A stretch of 64,000 nucleotides of DNA from Liolophura sinensis (GCF_032854445.1 NC_088307.1:23325953-23389952); one strand, 5' to 3'; shown: positions 52,701 to 52,822, counted from the stretch's first letter. Notes: generated by a model not told the origin, from the letters alone. A program made the numbers and translations.

Positions 52701-52822
52701 TCTTACAAAGGAACAGGCCGATTTTTGCATGCGCGGATGCGTCCTTATGTGGACAAGACAGGACGCACCTTGGTGGACGCTTACGATTACGTGGACTTCA
52801 CACGATCTTGTTCATCAACTAG
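219..52822 (+). CDS. SPTAN1: alpha-spectrin, non-erythroid type (54 exons in window, 5' end outside)
   Basis: Joined exons encode about 2,210 codons colinear with animal alpha-II spectrin from the end of repeat 2 to the C-terminus. Seen in order: spectrin repeats 3-9 with the recurring RF.RD..E..WI helix-A signature, an SH3 domain ([26 protein letters not shown]), repeats 10-20, the NSAFLQF and [19 protein letters not shown] segments, then EF-hands ([24 protein letters not shown]). Family knowledge: it dimerises side by side with beta-spectrin and crosslinks actin under the plasma membrane. The vertebrate calpain/calmodulin insert of repeat 10 is absent. All introns are GT-AG; exons 1-45 keep the frame without exception. 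Exons 46, 52 and 54 contain small indels that break the literal frame. The start codon and promoter are upstream of the window. The stop is placed at 52820-52822, in the frame homologous to the family C-terminus. Confidence 0.97.
758..996 (+). mobile_element. tRNA-derived SINE, main family
   Basis: Conserved blocks GAGTTCAAGTCC (B-box like), GGGAAGGTCTGGCAGCAACC, TGGTCGTGGGTTTCC, AAAAGTGGAATATTC and a tail of AAATAAATAAATAAATAAG. The 5' tRNA-like head is degraded. The family resembles SINEs described in molluscs; the exact name needs a database search. Confidence 0.85.
1160..1251 (+). CDS. SPTAN1: alpha-spectrin exon 2 (repeat 2/3 junction)
   Basis: 92 nt, enters in phase 0, leaves in phase 2 (AG|A, Arg). 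Reads [22 protein letters not shown], the start of repeat 3. Donor GTAATA. The next intron (1252-1742) shows only T/A-rich tracts. Confidence 0.95.
1743..1887 (+). CDS. SPTAN1: alpha-spectrin exon 3 (repeat 3)
   Basis: 145 nt completing Arg, then [28 protein letters not shown], helices A-B of repeat 3. Donor GTCAGG is weaker than consensus. The next intron (1888-2462) carries a C15 tract at 2121-2135 and nothing else recognised. Confidence 0.96.
2121..2135 (+). repeat. C15 homopolymer
   Basis: Fifteen consecutive C in the intron between exons 3 and 4. The length should be treated as uncertain, since long homopolymers are often miscounted. Confidence 0.9.
2463..2579 (+). CDS. SPTAN1: alpha-spectrin exon 4 (repeat 3 C-terminal part)
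   Basis: 117 nt, phase 0-0, [24 protein letters not shown]. Acceptor TTTTGTTACAG, donor GTGAGG. The next intron (2580-3350) contains a tRNA-like SINE of a second family. Confidence 0.95.
2793..3110 (+). mobile_element. tRNA-like SINE, second family
   Basis: Head CCCTGATGGTTCAGTTGGGG with a following GGTCAAATCACACC B-box-like block, body GAAGCAGCACTAGAAG..AGAGCAGGGGAAATCC, and an ACTCATTCACTCACTCACTC tail. It shares the whole layout with the copy at 5967-6306. Confidence 0.8.
3351..3524 (+). CDS. SPTAN1: alpha-spectrin exon 5 (repeat 4)
   Basis: 174 nt, phase 0-0. Encodes [18 protein letters not shown] and [12 protein letters not shown]. The frame is open for about 150 bp of upstream intron, but the CCCTACCCAG acceptor and homology set the start. 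The next intron (3525-4114) shows nothing recognisable. Confidence 0.97.
4115..4216 (+). CDS. SPTAN1: alpha-spectrin exon 6 (repeat 4)
   Basis: 102 nt, phase 0-0, [29 protein letters not shown]. Donor GTCAGT. The next intron (4217-4701) is A/T-rich with nothing recognised. Confidence 0.96.
4702..4839 (+). CDS. SPTAN1: alpha-spectrin exon 7 (repeat 4/5 junction)
   Basis: 138 nt, phase 0-0, containing [19 protein letters not shown], the family signature opening repeat 5. Donor GTGGGT. The next intron (4840-5384) carries a SINE at about 5028-5237. Confidence 0.97.
5028..5237 (+). mobile_element. SINE, main family
   Basis: GAGTTCAAATCCAGCTCATG, GGGAAGGTAGGGCAGCAGCC, CCCACCATAATGCTGACCAC, GGCGTAAAACACCAATC and an AAATAAATAAAT tail. 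Head truncated. Confidence 0.85.
5385..5495 (+). CDS. SPTAN1: alpha-spectrin exon 8 (repeat 5)
   Basis: 111 nt, phase 0-0, [20 protein letters not shown] then [14 protein letters not shown]. Donor GTACAA. The next intron (5496-5803) contains a 151-bp MITE-like inverted-repeat unit. Confidence 0.97.
5552..5702 (+). mobile_element. MITE-like unit, 151 bp with terminal inverted repeats
   Basis: Left end TAAAGGGATACAGATT and right end AATCTGTATCACTTTA are inverted copies with one mismatch over 16 bp. No coding capacity. Its target-site duplication (TTA/TA) is unclear. Confidence 0.55.
5804..5881 (+). CDS. SPTAN1: alpha-spectrin exon 9 (repeat 5 C-terminal part)
   Basis: 78 nt, phase 0-0, [24 protein letters not shown]. 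Acceptor TTTTCCAG, donor GTAAGT. The next intron (5882-6711) holds a second-family tRNA-like SINE at about 5967-6306. Confidence 0.95.
5967..6306 (+). mobile_element. tRNA-like SINE, second family
   Basis: CCCCGCTAGCTCAGTTTGTT is a good A-box region; TTGTTCGAGTCACACC is the B-box region. Body and CTCAATCGCTCACTCACT tail match the copy at 2793-3110. It is not a functional tRNA: no acceptor stem closes. Confidence 0.85.
6712..6867 (+). CDS. SPTAN1: alpha-spectrin exon 10 (repeat 5/6 junction)
   Basis: 156 nt, phase 0-0, [33 protein letters not shown], opening repeat 6. Donor GTAGGT. The next intron (6868-7704) ends in a minisatellite built from copies of the exon 11 acceptor. Confidence 0.95.
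7259..7704 (+). repeat. minisatellite of splice-acceptor decoys before exon 11
   Basis: Ten imperfect units of about 39-50 bp, each of the form (T)nCCCAGGATCCCACCAATCT followed by an AATGTGGCCATATATG spacer. The CAG and the next bases copy the true exon 11 boundary, which ends the array. Longer units containing CACTGTATATGAT are the 1st, 4th and 7th, suggesting a three-unit higher-order repeat. Confidence 0.93.
7705..7847 (+). CDS. SPTAN1: alpha-spectrin exon 11 (repeat 6)
   Basis: 143 nt, phase 0 in, phase 2 out (AG|G, Arg). [19 protein letters not shown] then [15 protein letters not shown]. Ten imperfect copies of its acceptor and first 14 bases precede it (7259-7702); the last one is taken as the true site because only it continues into coding sequence. 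Confidence 0.95.
7866..8035 (+). mobile_element. SINE fragment, third family
   Basis: AAAAGGTACTTGTTGCTGCC, CACAGCACTAAGAGGTTAGA and GGTGGCCCGGTGTCAGTATA are shared with the longer copy at 58558-58865. Both ends truncated. Confidence 0.65.
8241..8302 (+). CDS. SPTAN1: alpha-spectrin exon 12 (repeat 6 C-terminal part)
   Basis: 62 nt, phase 2 in, phase 1 out (G|GT, Gly). [20 protein letters not shown]. Acceptor CGCTCTGTAG. The next intron (8303-8683) holds only a short SINE-tail fragment near 8567-8612. Confidence 0.93.
8567..8612 (+). mobile_element. SINE tail fragment, main family
   Basis: GAAATATATTCAAGTAAGGC then ATAAAACCTTCCATCAAATA resemble the conserved 3' end of the main SINE family; the rest is gone. 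Confidence 0.5.
8684..8796 (+). CDS. SPTAN1: alpha-spectrin exon 13 (repeat 6/7 junction)
   Basis: 113 nt, [20 protein letters not shown] then [18 protein letters not shown]. It leaves in phase 0 into a 6.75 kb intron; the protein continues directly at exon 14, so no conserved exon is missing between them. Confidence 0.96.
8797..15547 (+). other. SPTAN1: 6.75 kb intron between exons 13 and 14
   Basis: Largest intron of the window. No open frame with recognisable homology on either strand. It holds a dispersed element (9118-9400) shared with the intron before exon 47 and several T/A homopolymers. Short open frames around 9.4-9.65 kb and 10.56-10.78 kb show no protein-like composition. Such a long intron between small ones might hold enhancers, which I cannot show. 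Confidence 0.85.
9118..9400 (+). repeat. dispersed element, copy 1
   Basis: Roughly 280 bp aligning imperfectly with 44008-44290: both run from CACACCAATTTTAATT/CATACCAAATTAAACT, through GCGGAATAAATC/GCAGAATAAATT and a TGAAATTTTCATTTG-like block, to GGCTCGCCCGTAAAAC/GGCTTGCCTGTAAAAC. Confidence 0.6.
15548..15616 (+). CDS. SPTAN1: alpha-spectrin exon 14 (repeat 7)
   Basis: 69 nt, phase 0-0, [20 protein letters not shown]. Acceptor CCCCTTTCAG, donor GTAAGG. The next intron (15617-15935) shows nothing recognisable. Confidence 0.96.
15936..16052 (+). CDS. SPTAN1: alpha-spectrin exon 15 (repeat 7 C-terminal part)
   Basis: 117 nt, phase 0-0, [33 protein letters not shown]. Donor GTAAGT. The next intron (16053-17089) contains a 557-bp TTAA-flanked MITE. 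Confidence 0.96.
16127..16683 (+). mobile_element. MITE, 557 bp, TTAA target duplication
   Basis: Ends AGGGACATGCC and GGCTTGTCCCT are inverted with one mismatch, and both sides are flanked by TTAA (16123-16126, 16684-16687). Internal sequence has no transposase; a 69-codon open frame ends in a poly-Phe run from a T tract and is not convincing. The TTAA target and AGG terminus match the larger element at 49154-51074. Confidence 0.8.
17090..17216 (+). CDS. SPTAN1: alpha-spectrin exon 16 (repeat 7/8 junction)
   Basis: 127 nt, phase 0 in, phase 1 out (G|GC, Gly). [20 protein letters not shown] and [15 protein letters not shown]. The next intron (17217-18230) includes a diverged copy of a dispersed element (about 17525-17700). 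Confidence 0.96.
17525..17700 (+). repeat. dispersed A/T-rich element, diverged copy
   Basis: TTTTGAGAGTTCTATTGATC..TTAGAAAGGCGTTTGATG and a CACTTTTTGTG block resemble the better-preserved copies at 24133-24360 and 27621-27811. Similarity is judged by eye. Confidence 0.4.
18231..18421 (+). CDS. SPTAN1: alpha-spectrin exon 17 (repeat 8)
   Basis: 191 nt, [20 protein letters not shown] through [12 protein letters not shown] to EEKWRSLK, leaving in phase 0. Acceptor CTTGTTTCAG, donor GTAAGG; the following intron is only 120 bp. Confidence 0.97.
18542..18691 (+). CDS. SPTAN1: alpha-spectrin exon 18 (repeat 8/9 junction)
   Basis: 150 nt, phase 0-0, [20 protein letters not shown] then [20 protein letters not shown], near-identical to the repeat 9 opening in vertebrates. 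The next intron (18692-20227) is mostly a pogo/Tigger-like non-autonomous element with a nested SINE. Confidence 0.97.
19673..19830 (+). mobile_element. SINE, main family, nested in DNA transposon
   Basis: Starts at CTCGCCCGTACGTGGGAAGG and continues through GTCGTATAAGTGAAATATTC and GAGTACGGCATAAAACAC to an AAATAAATAAAT tail. The words CAAACTCACTCGC flank both sides, which look like its target-site duplication. Confidence 0.88.
20083..20099 (+). repeat. G17 homopolymer
   Basis: Seventeen consecutive G inside the pogo-like element, near its right end. Confidence 0.85.
20228..20320 (+). CDS. SPTAN1: alpha-spectrin exon 19 (repeat 9)
   Basis: 93 nt, phase 0-0, [28 protein letters not shown], leading to the SH3 domain. 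The next intron (20321-20824) shows nothing recognisable. Confidence 0.96.
20825..20959 (+). CDS. SPTAN1: alpha-spectrin exon 20 (SH3 domain, first half)
   Basis: 135 nt, phase 0-0. After [14 protein letters not shown] come the SH3 motifs [20 protein letters not shown] and [14 protein letters not shown] is the canonical peptide-binding strand. The domain is split by an intron just before DWW. Confidence 0.98.
21242..21387 (+). CDS. SPTAN1: alpha-spectrin exon 21 (SH3 domain second half and linker)
   Basis: 146 nt, phase 0 in, phase 2 out (CA|G, Gln). [20 protein letters not shown] completes the SH3 fold (Trp pair, P-Y binding residues), then a linker ending RQNQIETQ. I see no exon in the next intron (21388-21981) equivalent to the 20-residue alternative insert vertebrates carry here. 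Confidence 0.98.
21982..22180 (+). CDS. SPTAN1: alpha-spectrin exon 22 (repeat 10 start)
   Basis: 199 nt, [40 protein letters not shown] to KKFDDFQK, leaving in phase 0. The next intron (22181-22552) shows nothing recognisable. Confidence 0.97.
22553..22660 (+). CDS. SPTAN1: alpha-spectrin exon 23 (repeat 10)
   Basis: 108 nt, phase 0-0, [29 protein letters not shown]. It joins directly to QLNQRW of exon 24; the roughly 36-residue vertebrate calpain/caspase/calmodulin insert that would sit at this junction is absent. The next intron holds a truncated SINE (22757-22869). Confidence 0.96.
22757..22869 (+). mobile_element. SINE, main family, 5'-truncated and internally deleted
   Basis: CAGCAACCTGCGGATGGTCG, TATTCTTGAGTATAGCGTAA, CACCAATC and a four-unit AAAT tail. 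The CCCGGTTTCCTCCCACC segment is missing. Confidence 0.85.
23179..23270 (+). CDS. SPTAN1: alpha-spectrin exon 24 (repeat 10/11 junction)
   Basis: 92 nt, leaving in phase 2 (AG|G, Arg). [22 protein letters not shown]. Same length and intron phases as exon 2. Donor GTCAGT. The next intron (23271-23686) shows nothing recognisable. Confidence 0.96.
23687..23831 (+). CDS. SPTAN1: alpha-spectrin exon 25 (repeat 11)
   Basis: 145 nt, [20 protein letters not shown] then [20 protein letters not shown], matching exon 3 in length, phase and much of its sequence. The next intron (23832-24763) contains a dispersed element at about 24133-24360. Confidence 0.97.
24133..24360 (+). repeat. dispersed A/T-rich element, copy A
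   Basis: TTTCGTCCATGACTAATTTG, GATTCTGAGAGCTCTATGGA, GTTTGCTTGGAACATGGG and GCACTTTTGTGGGCGAAG recur in the same order at 27621-27811. No open frame. Confidence 0.7.
24764..24880 (+). CDS. SPTAN1: alpha-spectrin exon 26 (repeat 11 C-terminal part)
   Basis: 117 nt, phase 0-0, [29 protein letters not shown], the counterpart of exon 4. The next intron (24881-26283) holds an A/T-rich tandem array, a full-length SINE, a TG tract and an 81-bp triplication. Confidence 0.95.
24996..25130 (+). repeat. A/T-rich tandem repeat, about 31 bp x 4
   Basis: Four units of the pattern CCCTAAAAAGTAAA(T)nTTAAAAAATTT. The last is interrupted by CCCGAAAAGG. Confidence 0.85.
25321..25588 (+). mobile_element. SINE, main family, near full length
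   Basis: tRNA-like head GTGACTCAGTTGATTAGCAC (A-box region) and GAGTTCAAGTCC (B-box), then all body blocks and the tail AAATAAATAAATAAATAAC. Useful as a family reference within the window. Confidence 0.92.
25741..25767 (+). repeat. (TG)n microsatellite
   Basis: About 13 TG units. On the minus strand it makes a His-Thr run in an otherwise meaningless open frame. Confidence 0.95.
25936..26158 (+). repeat. 81-bp tandem repeat, three copies
   Basis: Units starting CTTAATACTCTGAAAG at 25936, 26017 and 26098, almost identical, the third truncated. Because 81 is a multiple of three, it sustains a long but spurious open frame on the minus strand. It ends about 125 bp before the exon 27 acceptor. 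Confidence 0.95.
26284..26348 (+). CDS. SPTAN1: alpha-spectrin exon 27 (repeat 11/12 junction)
   Basis: 65 nt, phase 0 in, phase 2 out (AG|A, Arg). [20 protein letters not shown]. Donor GTATTG. The next intron (26349-26861) shows nothing recognisable. Confidence 0.94.
26862..26961 (+). CDS. SPTAN1: alpha-spectrin exon 28 (repeat 12)
   Basis: 100 nt, [20 protein letters not shown] then [13 protein letters not shown], leaving in phase 0. The intron after HQ (26962-31274) has no counterpart in exon 5, the paralogous repeat 4 exon. Confidence 0.97.
27621..27811 (+). repeat. dispersed A/T-rich element, copy B
   Basis: TGACTTTCGTCCGTGACTAG, GATTCTGAGAGTTCTGATGA, GACATTTGCTTGGAAAAT, GCACTTTTGTGGGCGAAT and TAAGCCATTTAGGGTA parallel the copy at 24133-24360. 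Confidence 0.7.
28253..28315 (+). CDS. candidate alternative cassette exon, 21 codons in repeat 12
   Basis: A 63-nt open segment bounded by CGTTGTTTGCAG and the donor GTAGTG, phase 0 on both sides, lying between exon 28 (ends in phase 0) and exon 29 (starts in phase 0). If included it would insert 21 residues ([19 protein letters not shown]) between LLERHQ and EHRTEID. I know no family counterpart at this point. Splice signals, phase and open frame are seen; use as an exon is inferred. Confidence 0.5.
28323..28342 (+). promoter_or_regulatory. hairpin just after cassette donor
   Basis: TCACATGA, loop CCTG, TCATGTGA: a perfect 8-bp stem starting 8 nt after the candidate cassette exon. Two further CACATG words follow within 25 bp. 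A role in splicing is inferred only. Confidence 0.4.
30851..30874 (+). repeat. C-rich tract, (CCCCCA)n
   Basis: Four C5-6 runs separated by single A: a possible i-motif, or G-quadruplex on the other strand. Confidence 0.85.
31275..31423 (+). CDS. SPTAN1: alpha-spectrin exon 29 (repeat 12 C-terminal part)
   Basis: 149 nt, phase 0 in, phase 2 out. [20 protein letters not shown] then [28 protein letters not shown] is nearly invariant in animal alpha-spectrins. The next intron (31424-32972) carries a reversed copy of the pogo-like element. Confidence 0.97.
31651..32576 (-). mobile_element. pogo/Tigger-like non-autonomous DNA transposon, copy 2
   Basis: CACTGTTGCCTCACTATAAG after TA and CATAGCGAGGCTACACTA before TA. 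It contains GCAATGCAGAACACATTTTA and CAATGACAGGCATACCTCAT, found reversed in copy 1. About 0.93 kb, no transposase frame. Confidence 0.75.
32351..32473 (+). repeat. 41-bp tandem repeat, three copies, within transposon copy 2
   Basis: Units starting ATCGTGATCTGTA(A/G)GATAG and ending TGTACTGTAC. Copy 1 of the transposon has only one related segment, so the array arose after the copies split. Confidence 0.88.
32973..33162 (+). CDS. SPTAN1: alpha-spectrin exon 30 (repeat 12/13)
   Basis: 190 nt, [38 protein letters not shown], then [13 protein letters not shown], leaving in phase 0. The next intron (33163-33791) holds two repeat fragments. Confidence 0.97.
33227..33450 (+). mobile_element. fourth dispersed repeat family, copy 1
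   Basis: GTGTGCACATCTGTATTTCA, GGAAAAGTTTGTCACTATCT, TGCCAAAGACCGGTGGTTTA and CCCCGGGCAAATCGGATTCC parallel 58165-58322. Similar short elements are common in mollusc genomes as far as I recall; the name is unknown to me. Confidence 0.55.
33510..33655 (+). mobile_element. SINE, main family, diverged
   Basis: TGGGAAGGTCTGCCATCAAT, CCGGTTTCCTCCCACCTTAA, TTTTGAGTACAGCGCAAAAG and an AAATAAATAAAT tail. More diverged than most copies here. Confidence 0.75.
33792..33895 (+). CDS. SPTAN1: alpha-spectrin exon 31 (repeat 13 C-terminal part)
   Basis: 104 nt, phase 0 in, phase 2 out, [29 protein letters not shown]. The next intron (33896-34725) ends in a tandem array of its own pyrimidine tract. Confidence 0.96.
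34484..34725 (+). repeat. tandem repeat of the exon 32 pyrimidine tract
   Basis: CTTCACC(C/T)CTGTTGTCTGTTA-like blocks begin at 34484, 34561, 34634 and 34701. The first three continue into AAA/AC without an AG; the last continues CCAG and is the acceptor. CACTAATCAAATCAATA and CCATGATTCTCTTCACC recur between them. Confidence 0.85.
34726..34888 (+). CDS. SPTAN1: alpha-spectrin exon 32 (repeat 13/14)
   Basis: 163 nt, [40 protein letters not shown], leaving in phase 0 after ANIT. Acceptor CTGTTACCAG. The next intron (34889-35664) holds a 3'-truncated SINE (35449-35573). Confidence 0.96.
35449..35573 (+). mobile_element. SINE, main family, 3'-truncated
   Basis: TCAAATCCAGTTCATGCTGT, ATGTGGGAAGGTGTGTCAGC, GGTCGTGGGTTTTCCCC and CTCTGCCCGGTTTC, then no conserved 3' block or A-rich tail. 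It ends about 90 bp before exon 33. Confidence 0.75.
35665..35749 (+). CDS. SPTAN1: alpha-spectrin exon 33 (repeat 14)
   Basis: 85 nt, phase 0 in, phase 1 out (A|AC, Asn). [20 protein letters not shown]. Donor GTAAGT. The next intron (35750-36167) shows nothing recognisable. Confidence 0.95.
36168..36352 (+). CDS. SPTAN1: alpha-spectrin exon 34 (repeat 14/15)
   Basis: 185 nt, [44 protein letters not shown], leaving in phase 0. The GSEDAV loop is a family landmark of this repeat. The next intron holds a SINE (36457-36654). Confidence 0.97.
36457..36654 (+). mobile_element. SINE, main family
   Basis: GGAAAGGTCTGTCAGCAACC, GGATGGTCATAGGTTTCCCC, CATAATGCTGGCAGCTG and TATAAATAAATAAATAAATA. It ends about 60 bp before exon 35. 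Confidence 0.85.
36715..36819 (+). CDS. SPTAN1: alpha-spectrin exon 35 (repeat 15)
   Basis: 105 nt, phase 0-0, [20 protein letters not shown] then [14 protein letters not shown]. Donor GTTTGT is weak. The next intron (36820-37296) contains a run of about 20-bp repeats. Confidence 0.96.
37065..37260 (+). repeat. about 20-bp tandem repeats
   Basis: About nine imperfect units of TGAGTGTCAGTTACTTCAC in the intron before exon 36. Confidence 0.88.
37297..37406 (+). CDS. SPTAN1: alpha-spectrin exon 36 (repeat 15 C-terminal part)
   Basis: 110 nt, phase 0 in, phase 2 out (AA|G, Lys). [32 protein letters not shown]. The next intron (37407-37932) is largely a 214-bp tandem duplication. Confidence 0.95.
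37436..37845 (+). repeat. 214-bp tandem duplication within intron 36
   Basis: AACTGGACTTGGC.., CCTTCTACAAAGGGAGG, CTTCCAGAGGCAC and AAAGCCTTAAAATGATA occur twice in order, first at 37436-37635, then at 37650-37845. The copies have diverged by scattered substitutions and small indels. Confidence 0.88.
37933..38031 (+). CDS. SPTAN1: alpha-spectrin exon 37 (repeat 15/16)
   Basis: 99 nt, [20 protein letters not shown] then [13 protein letters not shown], leaving in phase 2. The next intron (38032-38492) has a short CCGT run near 38107 and nothing else. Confidence 0.96.
38493..38613 (+). CDS. SPTAN1: alpha-spectrin exon 38 (repeat 16)
   Basis: 121 nt, [20 protein letters not shown] then [19 protein letters not shown], leaving in phase 0. 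The next intron (38614-39130) shows nothing recognisable. Confidence 0.97.
39131..39252 (+). CDS. SPTAN1: alpha-spectrin exon 39 (repeat 16 C-terminal part)
   Basis: 122 nt, phase 0 in, phase 2 out, [31 protein letters not shown]. The next intron (39253-39788) shows nothing recognisable. Confidence 0.96.
39789..39921 (+). CDS. SPTAN1: alpha-spectrin exon 40 (repeat 17)
   Basis: 133 nt, [20 protein letters not shown] then [20 protein letters not shown], leaving in phase 0. The next intron (39922-40472) shows nothing recognisable. Confidence 0.97.
40473..40571 (+). CDS. SPTAN1: alpha-spectrin exon 41 (repeat 17)
   Basis: 99 nt, phase 0-0, [29 protein letters not shown]. Donor GTAACT. The next intron (40572-40963) shows nothing recognisable. 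Confidence 0.96.
40964..41123 (+). CDS. SPTAN1: alpha-spectrin exon 42 (repeat 17/18)
   Basis: 160 nt, phase 0 in, phase 1 out (G|CT, Ala). [40 protein letters not shown]. The next intron (41124-41591) shows nothing recognisable. Confidence 0.97.
41592..41668 (+). CDS. SPTAN1: alpha-spectrin exon 43 (repeat 18)
   Basis: 77 nt, [20 protein letters not shown] then TLLTKQ, leaving in phase 0. Nearly invariant in the family. The next intron (41669-42087) shows nothing recognisable. Confidence 0.96.
42088..42224 (+). CDS. SPTAN1: alpha-spectrin exon 44 (repeat 18 C-terminal part)
   Basis: 137 nt, phase 0 in, phase 2 out, [20 protein letters not shown] then [20 protein letters not shown]. The next intron is almost filled by a SINE whose tail ends about 20 bp before the exon 45 acceptor. 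Confidence 0.96.
42375..42597 (+). mobile_element. SINE, main family, abutting exon 45 acceptor
   Basis: CCATACGTGGGGAAAGTCTG, CCTACCATAATGTTGGTTGC, TCTTGAGTACAGCGTGAACA and an AAATAAATAAAT tail, with an insertion of about 55 bp that splits the TCTTGAGTACAG block. Only about 20 bp separate the tail from the exon 45 acceptor AG. Confidence 0.82.
42618..42807 (+). CDS. SPTAN1: alpha-spectrin exon 45 (repeat 19 start)
   Basis: 190 nt, [40 protein letters not shown] then [12 protein letters not shown], leaving in phase 0. Donor GTCAGA. The next intron (42808-43436) shows nothing recognisable. Confidence 0.97.
43437..43618 (+). CDS. SPTAN1: alpha-spectrin exon 46 (repeat 19), two +1 frameshifts
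   Basis: 182 nt where 180 are expected. [20 protein letters not shown] and [14 protein letters not shown] read normally. Then one extra A near 43557-43558 shifts the frame, and a second extra A in the AAA at 43597-43599 shifts it again; between them the +1 frame gives the family motif [13 protein letters not shown]. After the second, LQKIIK reads into the GTTAGT donor. Read literally, the frame ends at a stop in the next intron. Sequencing or assembly error is the simplest cause. The next intron (43619-44330) has a 23-bp tandem run and a dispersed element. Confidence 0.93.
43771..43871 (+). repeat. 23-bp tandem repeats
   Basis: Four to five units of TCTAGATGAAGGTCCCTCC with CAGC spacers. Nothing else recognised nearby. 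Confidence 0.88.
44008..44290 (+). repeat. dispersed element, copy 2
   Basis: Counterpart of 9118-9400. It ends about 40 bp before exon 47. Confidence 0.6.
44331..44443 (+). CDS. SPTAN1: alpha-spectrin exon 47 (repeat 20 start)
   Basis: 113 nt, phase 0 in, phase 2 out (CG|C, Arg). [20 protein letters not shown] then [15 protein letters not shown]. The next intron (44444-46882) is 2.4 kb with nothing recognisable beyond homopolymer runs. Confidence 0.96.
46883..46937 (+). CDS. SPTAN1: alpha-spectrin exon 48 (repeat 20)
   Basis: 55 nt, [18 protein letters not shown], leaving in phase 0. Acceptor TTGATTTACAG, donor GTATGT. The segment is shorter than in vertebrates, which add residues before ESGTLE. 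The next intron holds a SINE (47135-47290). Confidence 0.93.
47135..47290 (+). mobile_element. SINE, main family, 5'-truncated
   Basis: CCGGTTTCCTCCCACCATAA, TGCTGGCCGCTGTCGTATAA, GTGAAATATTC and ACTAAATAAATATA. Tail short. Confidence 0.85.
47381..47475 (+). CDS. SPTAN1: alpha-spectrin exon 49 (repeat 20)
   Basis: 95 nt, phase 0 in, phase 2 out (AG|A, Arg). [20 protein letters not shown] then [12 protein letters not shown]. The next intron ends in four 63-bp copies of the exon 50 acceptor region. Confidence 0.96.
47699..47959 (+). repeat. 63-bp tandem repeat of splice-acceptor decoys before exon 50
   Basis: GTGTTCCAGGTACACAGAGC begins at 47699, 47762 and 47825 and, with TAGACAGAGC, at 47888; period exactly 63 bp. 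The true acceptor GTGTTTCAG at 47951 and the first bases of exon 50 (ATACACAGAGCA) continue the series. Copy 1 (TAA) and copy 4 (TAG) carry in-frame stops. Confidence 0.95.
47960..48061 (+). CDS. SPTAN1: alpha-spectrin exon 50 (repeat 20 C-terminal part)
   Basis: 102 nt, [20 protein letters not shown] then [13 protein letters not shown], leaving in phase 2. The fifth GTGTTTCAG-type acceptor of the array is the true one, because only it continues into conserved coding sequence. The next intron (48062-48525) shows nothing recognisable. Confidence 0.97.
48526..48579 (+). CDS. SPTAN1: alpha-spectrin exon 51 (linker to EF-hands)
   Basis: 54 nt, [18 protein letters not shown], phase 2 in and 2 out. 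This is the conserved helix before EF-hand 1. A SINE starts about 20 bp past its GTGAGT donor. Confidence 0.95.
48600..48832 (+). mobile_element. SINE, main family
   Basis: GTGACCCAGGCGCCTCTCAC, GAGTTCAAGTCCAGCTCATG, GGTCTGCCAGCAGCCTGCGG, GTCGTAAAAGTGAAATATTC and a degenerate A/T tail. It starts about 20 bp after the exon 51 donor. Confidence 0.9.
49338..49345. promoter_or_regulatory. CRE-like palindrome TGACGTCA, left subterminal
   Basis: About 80 bp before the ATG of the P2X7-ballast-like gene, with CACGTG just upstream. The surrounding GTGACGTCAC..GTAAGAA is repeated inverted at the right end of the transposon. Confidence 0.5.
49427..49635 (+). CDS. P2X7-ballast-like gene, exon 1 (transposon-borne)
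   Basis: From [23 protein letters not shown] then [10 protein letters not shown], an acidic/Ser-rich stretch and NLT. The PYMYDP box followed by a W-C-x-C motif is typical of the invertebrate proteins annotated P2X purinoceptor 7-like. The exon ends ACCTG|GTGACT; joining to 50297 rebuilds TGG and reads WCDCENC. These proteins carry the cysteine-rich ballast domain without the P2X channel; their role is unknown. Confidence 0.75.
49698..49765 (+). mobile_element. SINE tail fragment, main family
   Basis: TTATGCTGGCCGCCGTGGCA, GAAATGAAATATTCTTGAGT and CAAATAAATTGG, inside the intron of the transposon-borne gene. Confidence 0.7.
50297..50453 (+). CDS. P2X7-ballast-like gene, exon 2, C-terminally truncated
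   Basis: Acceptor TTTATTTTCAG, then [20 protein letters not shown] and [10 protein letters not shown]: the Cys cluster C.C..C..MPT..EC.CC.E of the P2X7 C-terminal ballast domain. After EHEGF the expected continuation is replaced by a Val run from a (TTG)n microsatellite, and the frame drifts to a stop at about 50627 over sequence that is the THAP gene on the other strand. Likely a broken copy. Confidence 0.75.
50428..50760 (-). CDS. THAP-domain protein, N-terminal exon (transposon-borne)
   Basis: 110 codons. [13 protein letters not shown] gives the first Cys pair, FFAFPKD and [12 protein letters not shown] the core, LCSKHF the C..H of the C2CH zinc site, and AVPDIP the terminal AVPxI box: a complete THAP DNA-binding domain of about 90 residues. 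The frame ends at a Gln run and TAA. A GAA|GTACCG donor just before the run would allow splicing, with the Gln run intronic. THAP domains are found in P-element and Kolobok transposases. No catalytic domain follows here. Confidence 0.8.
   Translation of the reverse strand: MPVICAAYGCNSQLVKGGGISFFAFPKDATMRKVWLHYCKRDFDLKYHHKLCSKHFSKCMFDRDPEKLASLGYENAVARLTTGAVPDIPLSIEISSPLSEVPKQQQQQQQ
50431..50453 (+). repeat. (TTG)n microsatellite at junction of two transposon genes
   Basis: Seven TTG units, read as Val on the + strand and Gln on the - strand. Confidence 0.9.
50884..50891. promoter_or_regulatory. CRE-like palindrome TGACGTCA, right subterminal
   Basis: Lies about 125 bp upstream of the THAP gene ATG on the - strand, within CTTACCGTGACGTCACGG. 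It mirrors the left site at 49338-49345. Confidence 0.5.
51352..51502 (+). CDS. SPTAN1: alpha-spectrin exon 52 (EF-hand 1), frameshifted
   Basis: 151 nt where 147 are expected. [20 protein letters not shown] is a canonical calcium loop (D, D, S, D, E at loop positions 1, 3, 5, 9, 12). After DPEFQA a tandem CCAT duplication at 51471-51478 shifts the frame and brings TGA at 51482-51484. The shifted frame continues LDIVDPN into the GTAAGC donor, so the exon is homologous throughout. Confidence 0.93.
51992..52140 (+). mobile_element. SINE, main family, 5' half
   Basis: GCCTGAGTGGCTCAGTCGGT is the best-preserved tRNA-like A-box in the window and GAGTTCAAGTCC the B-box. The body stops after GCATGTCAGCCAGCAAC; the 3' half is missing. 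Confidence 0.88.
52262..52409 (+). CDS. SPTAN1: alpha-spectrin exon 53 (EF-hand 2 and following helix)
   Basis: 148 nt, [20 protein letters not shown] then [20 protein letters not shown], leaving in phase 0. EF loop 2 ([12 protein letters not shown]) is split by the intron after N. No indel seen. Acceptor TGTTTTCACAG, donor GTAAGT. Confidence 0.97.
52699..52822 (+). CDS. SPTAN1: alpha-spectrin exon 54 (C-terminal EF-hand pair), frameshifted
   Basis: [12 protein letters not shown] reads in phase 0; one base then appears missing near 52733-52736, after which [20 protein letters not shown] follows. A second base appears missing at 52807-52809, after which FTRS is followed by LFIN and TAG at 52820-52822, the family-like C-terminus. 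Without the second shift the protein would run 24 residues further. Confidence 0.9.
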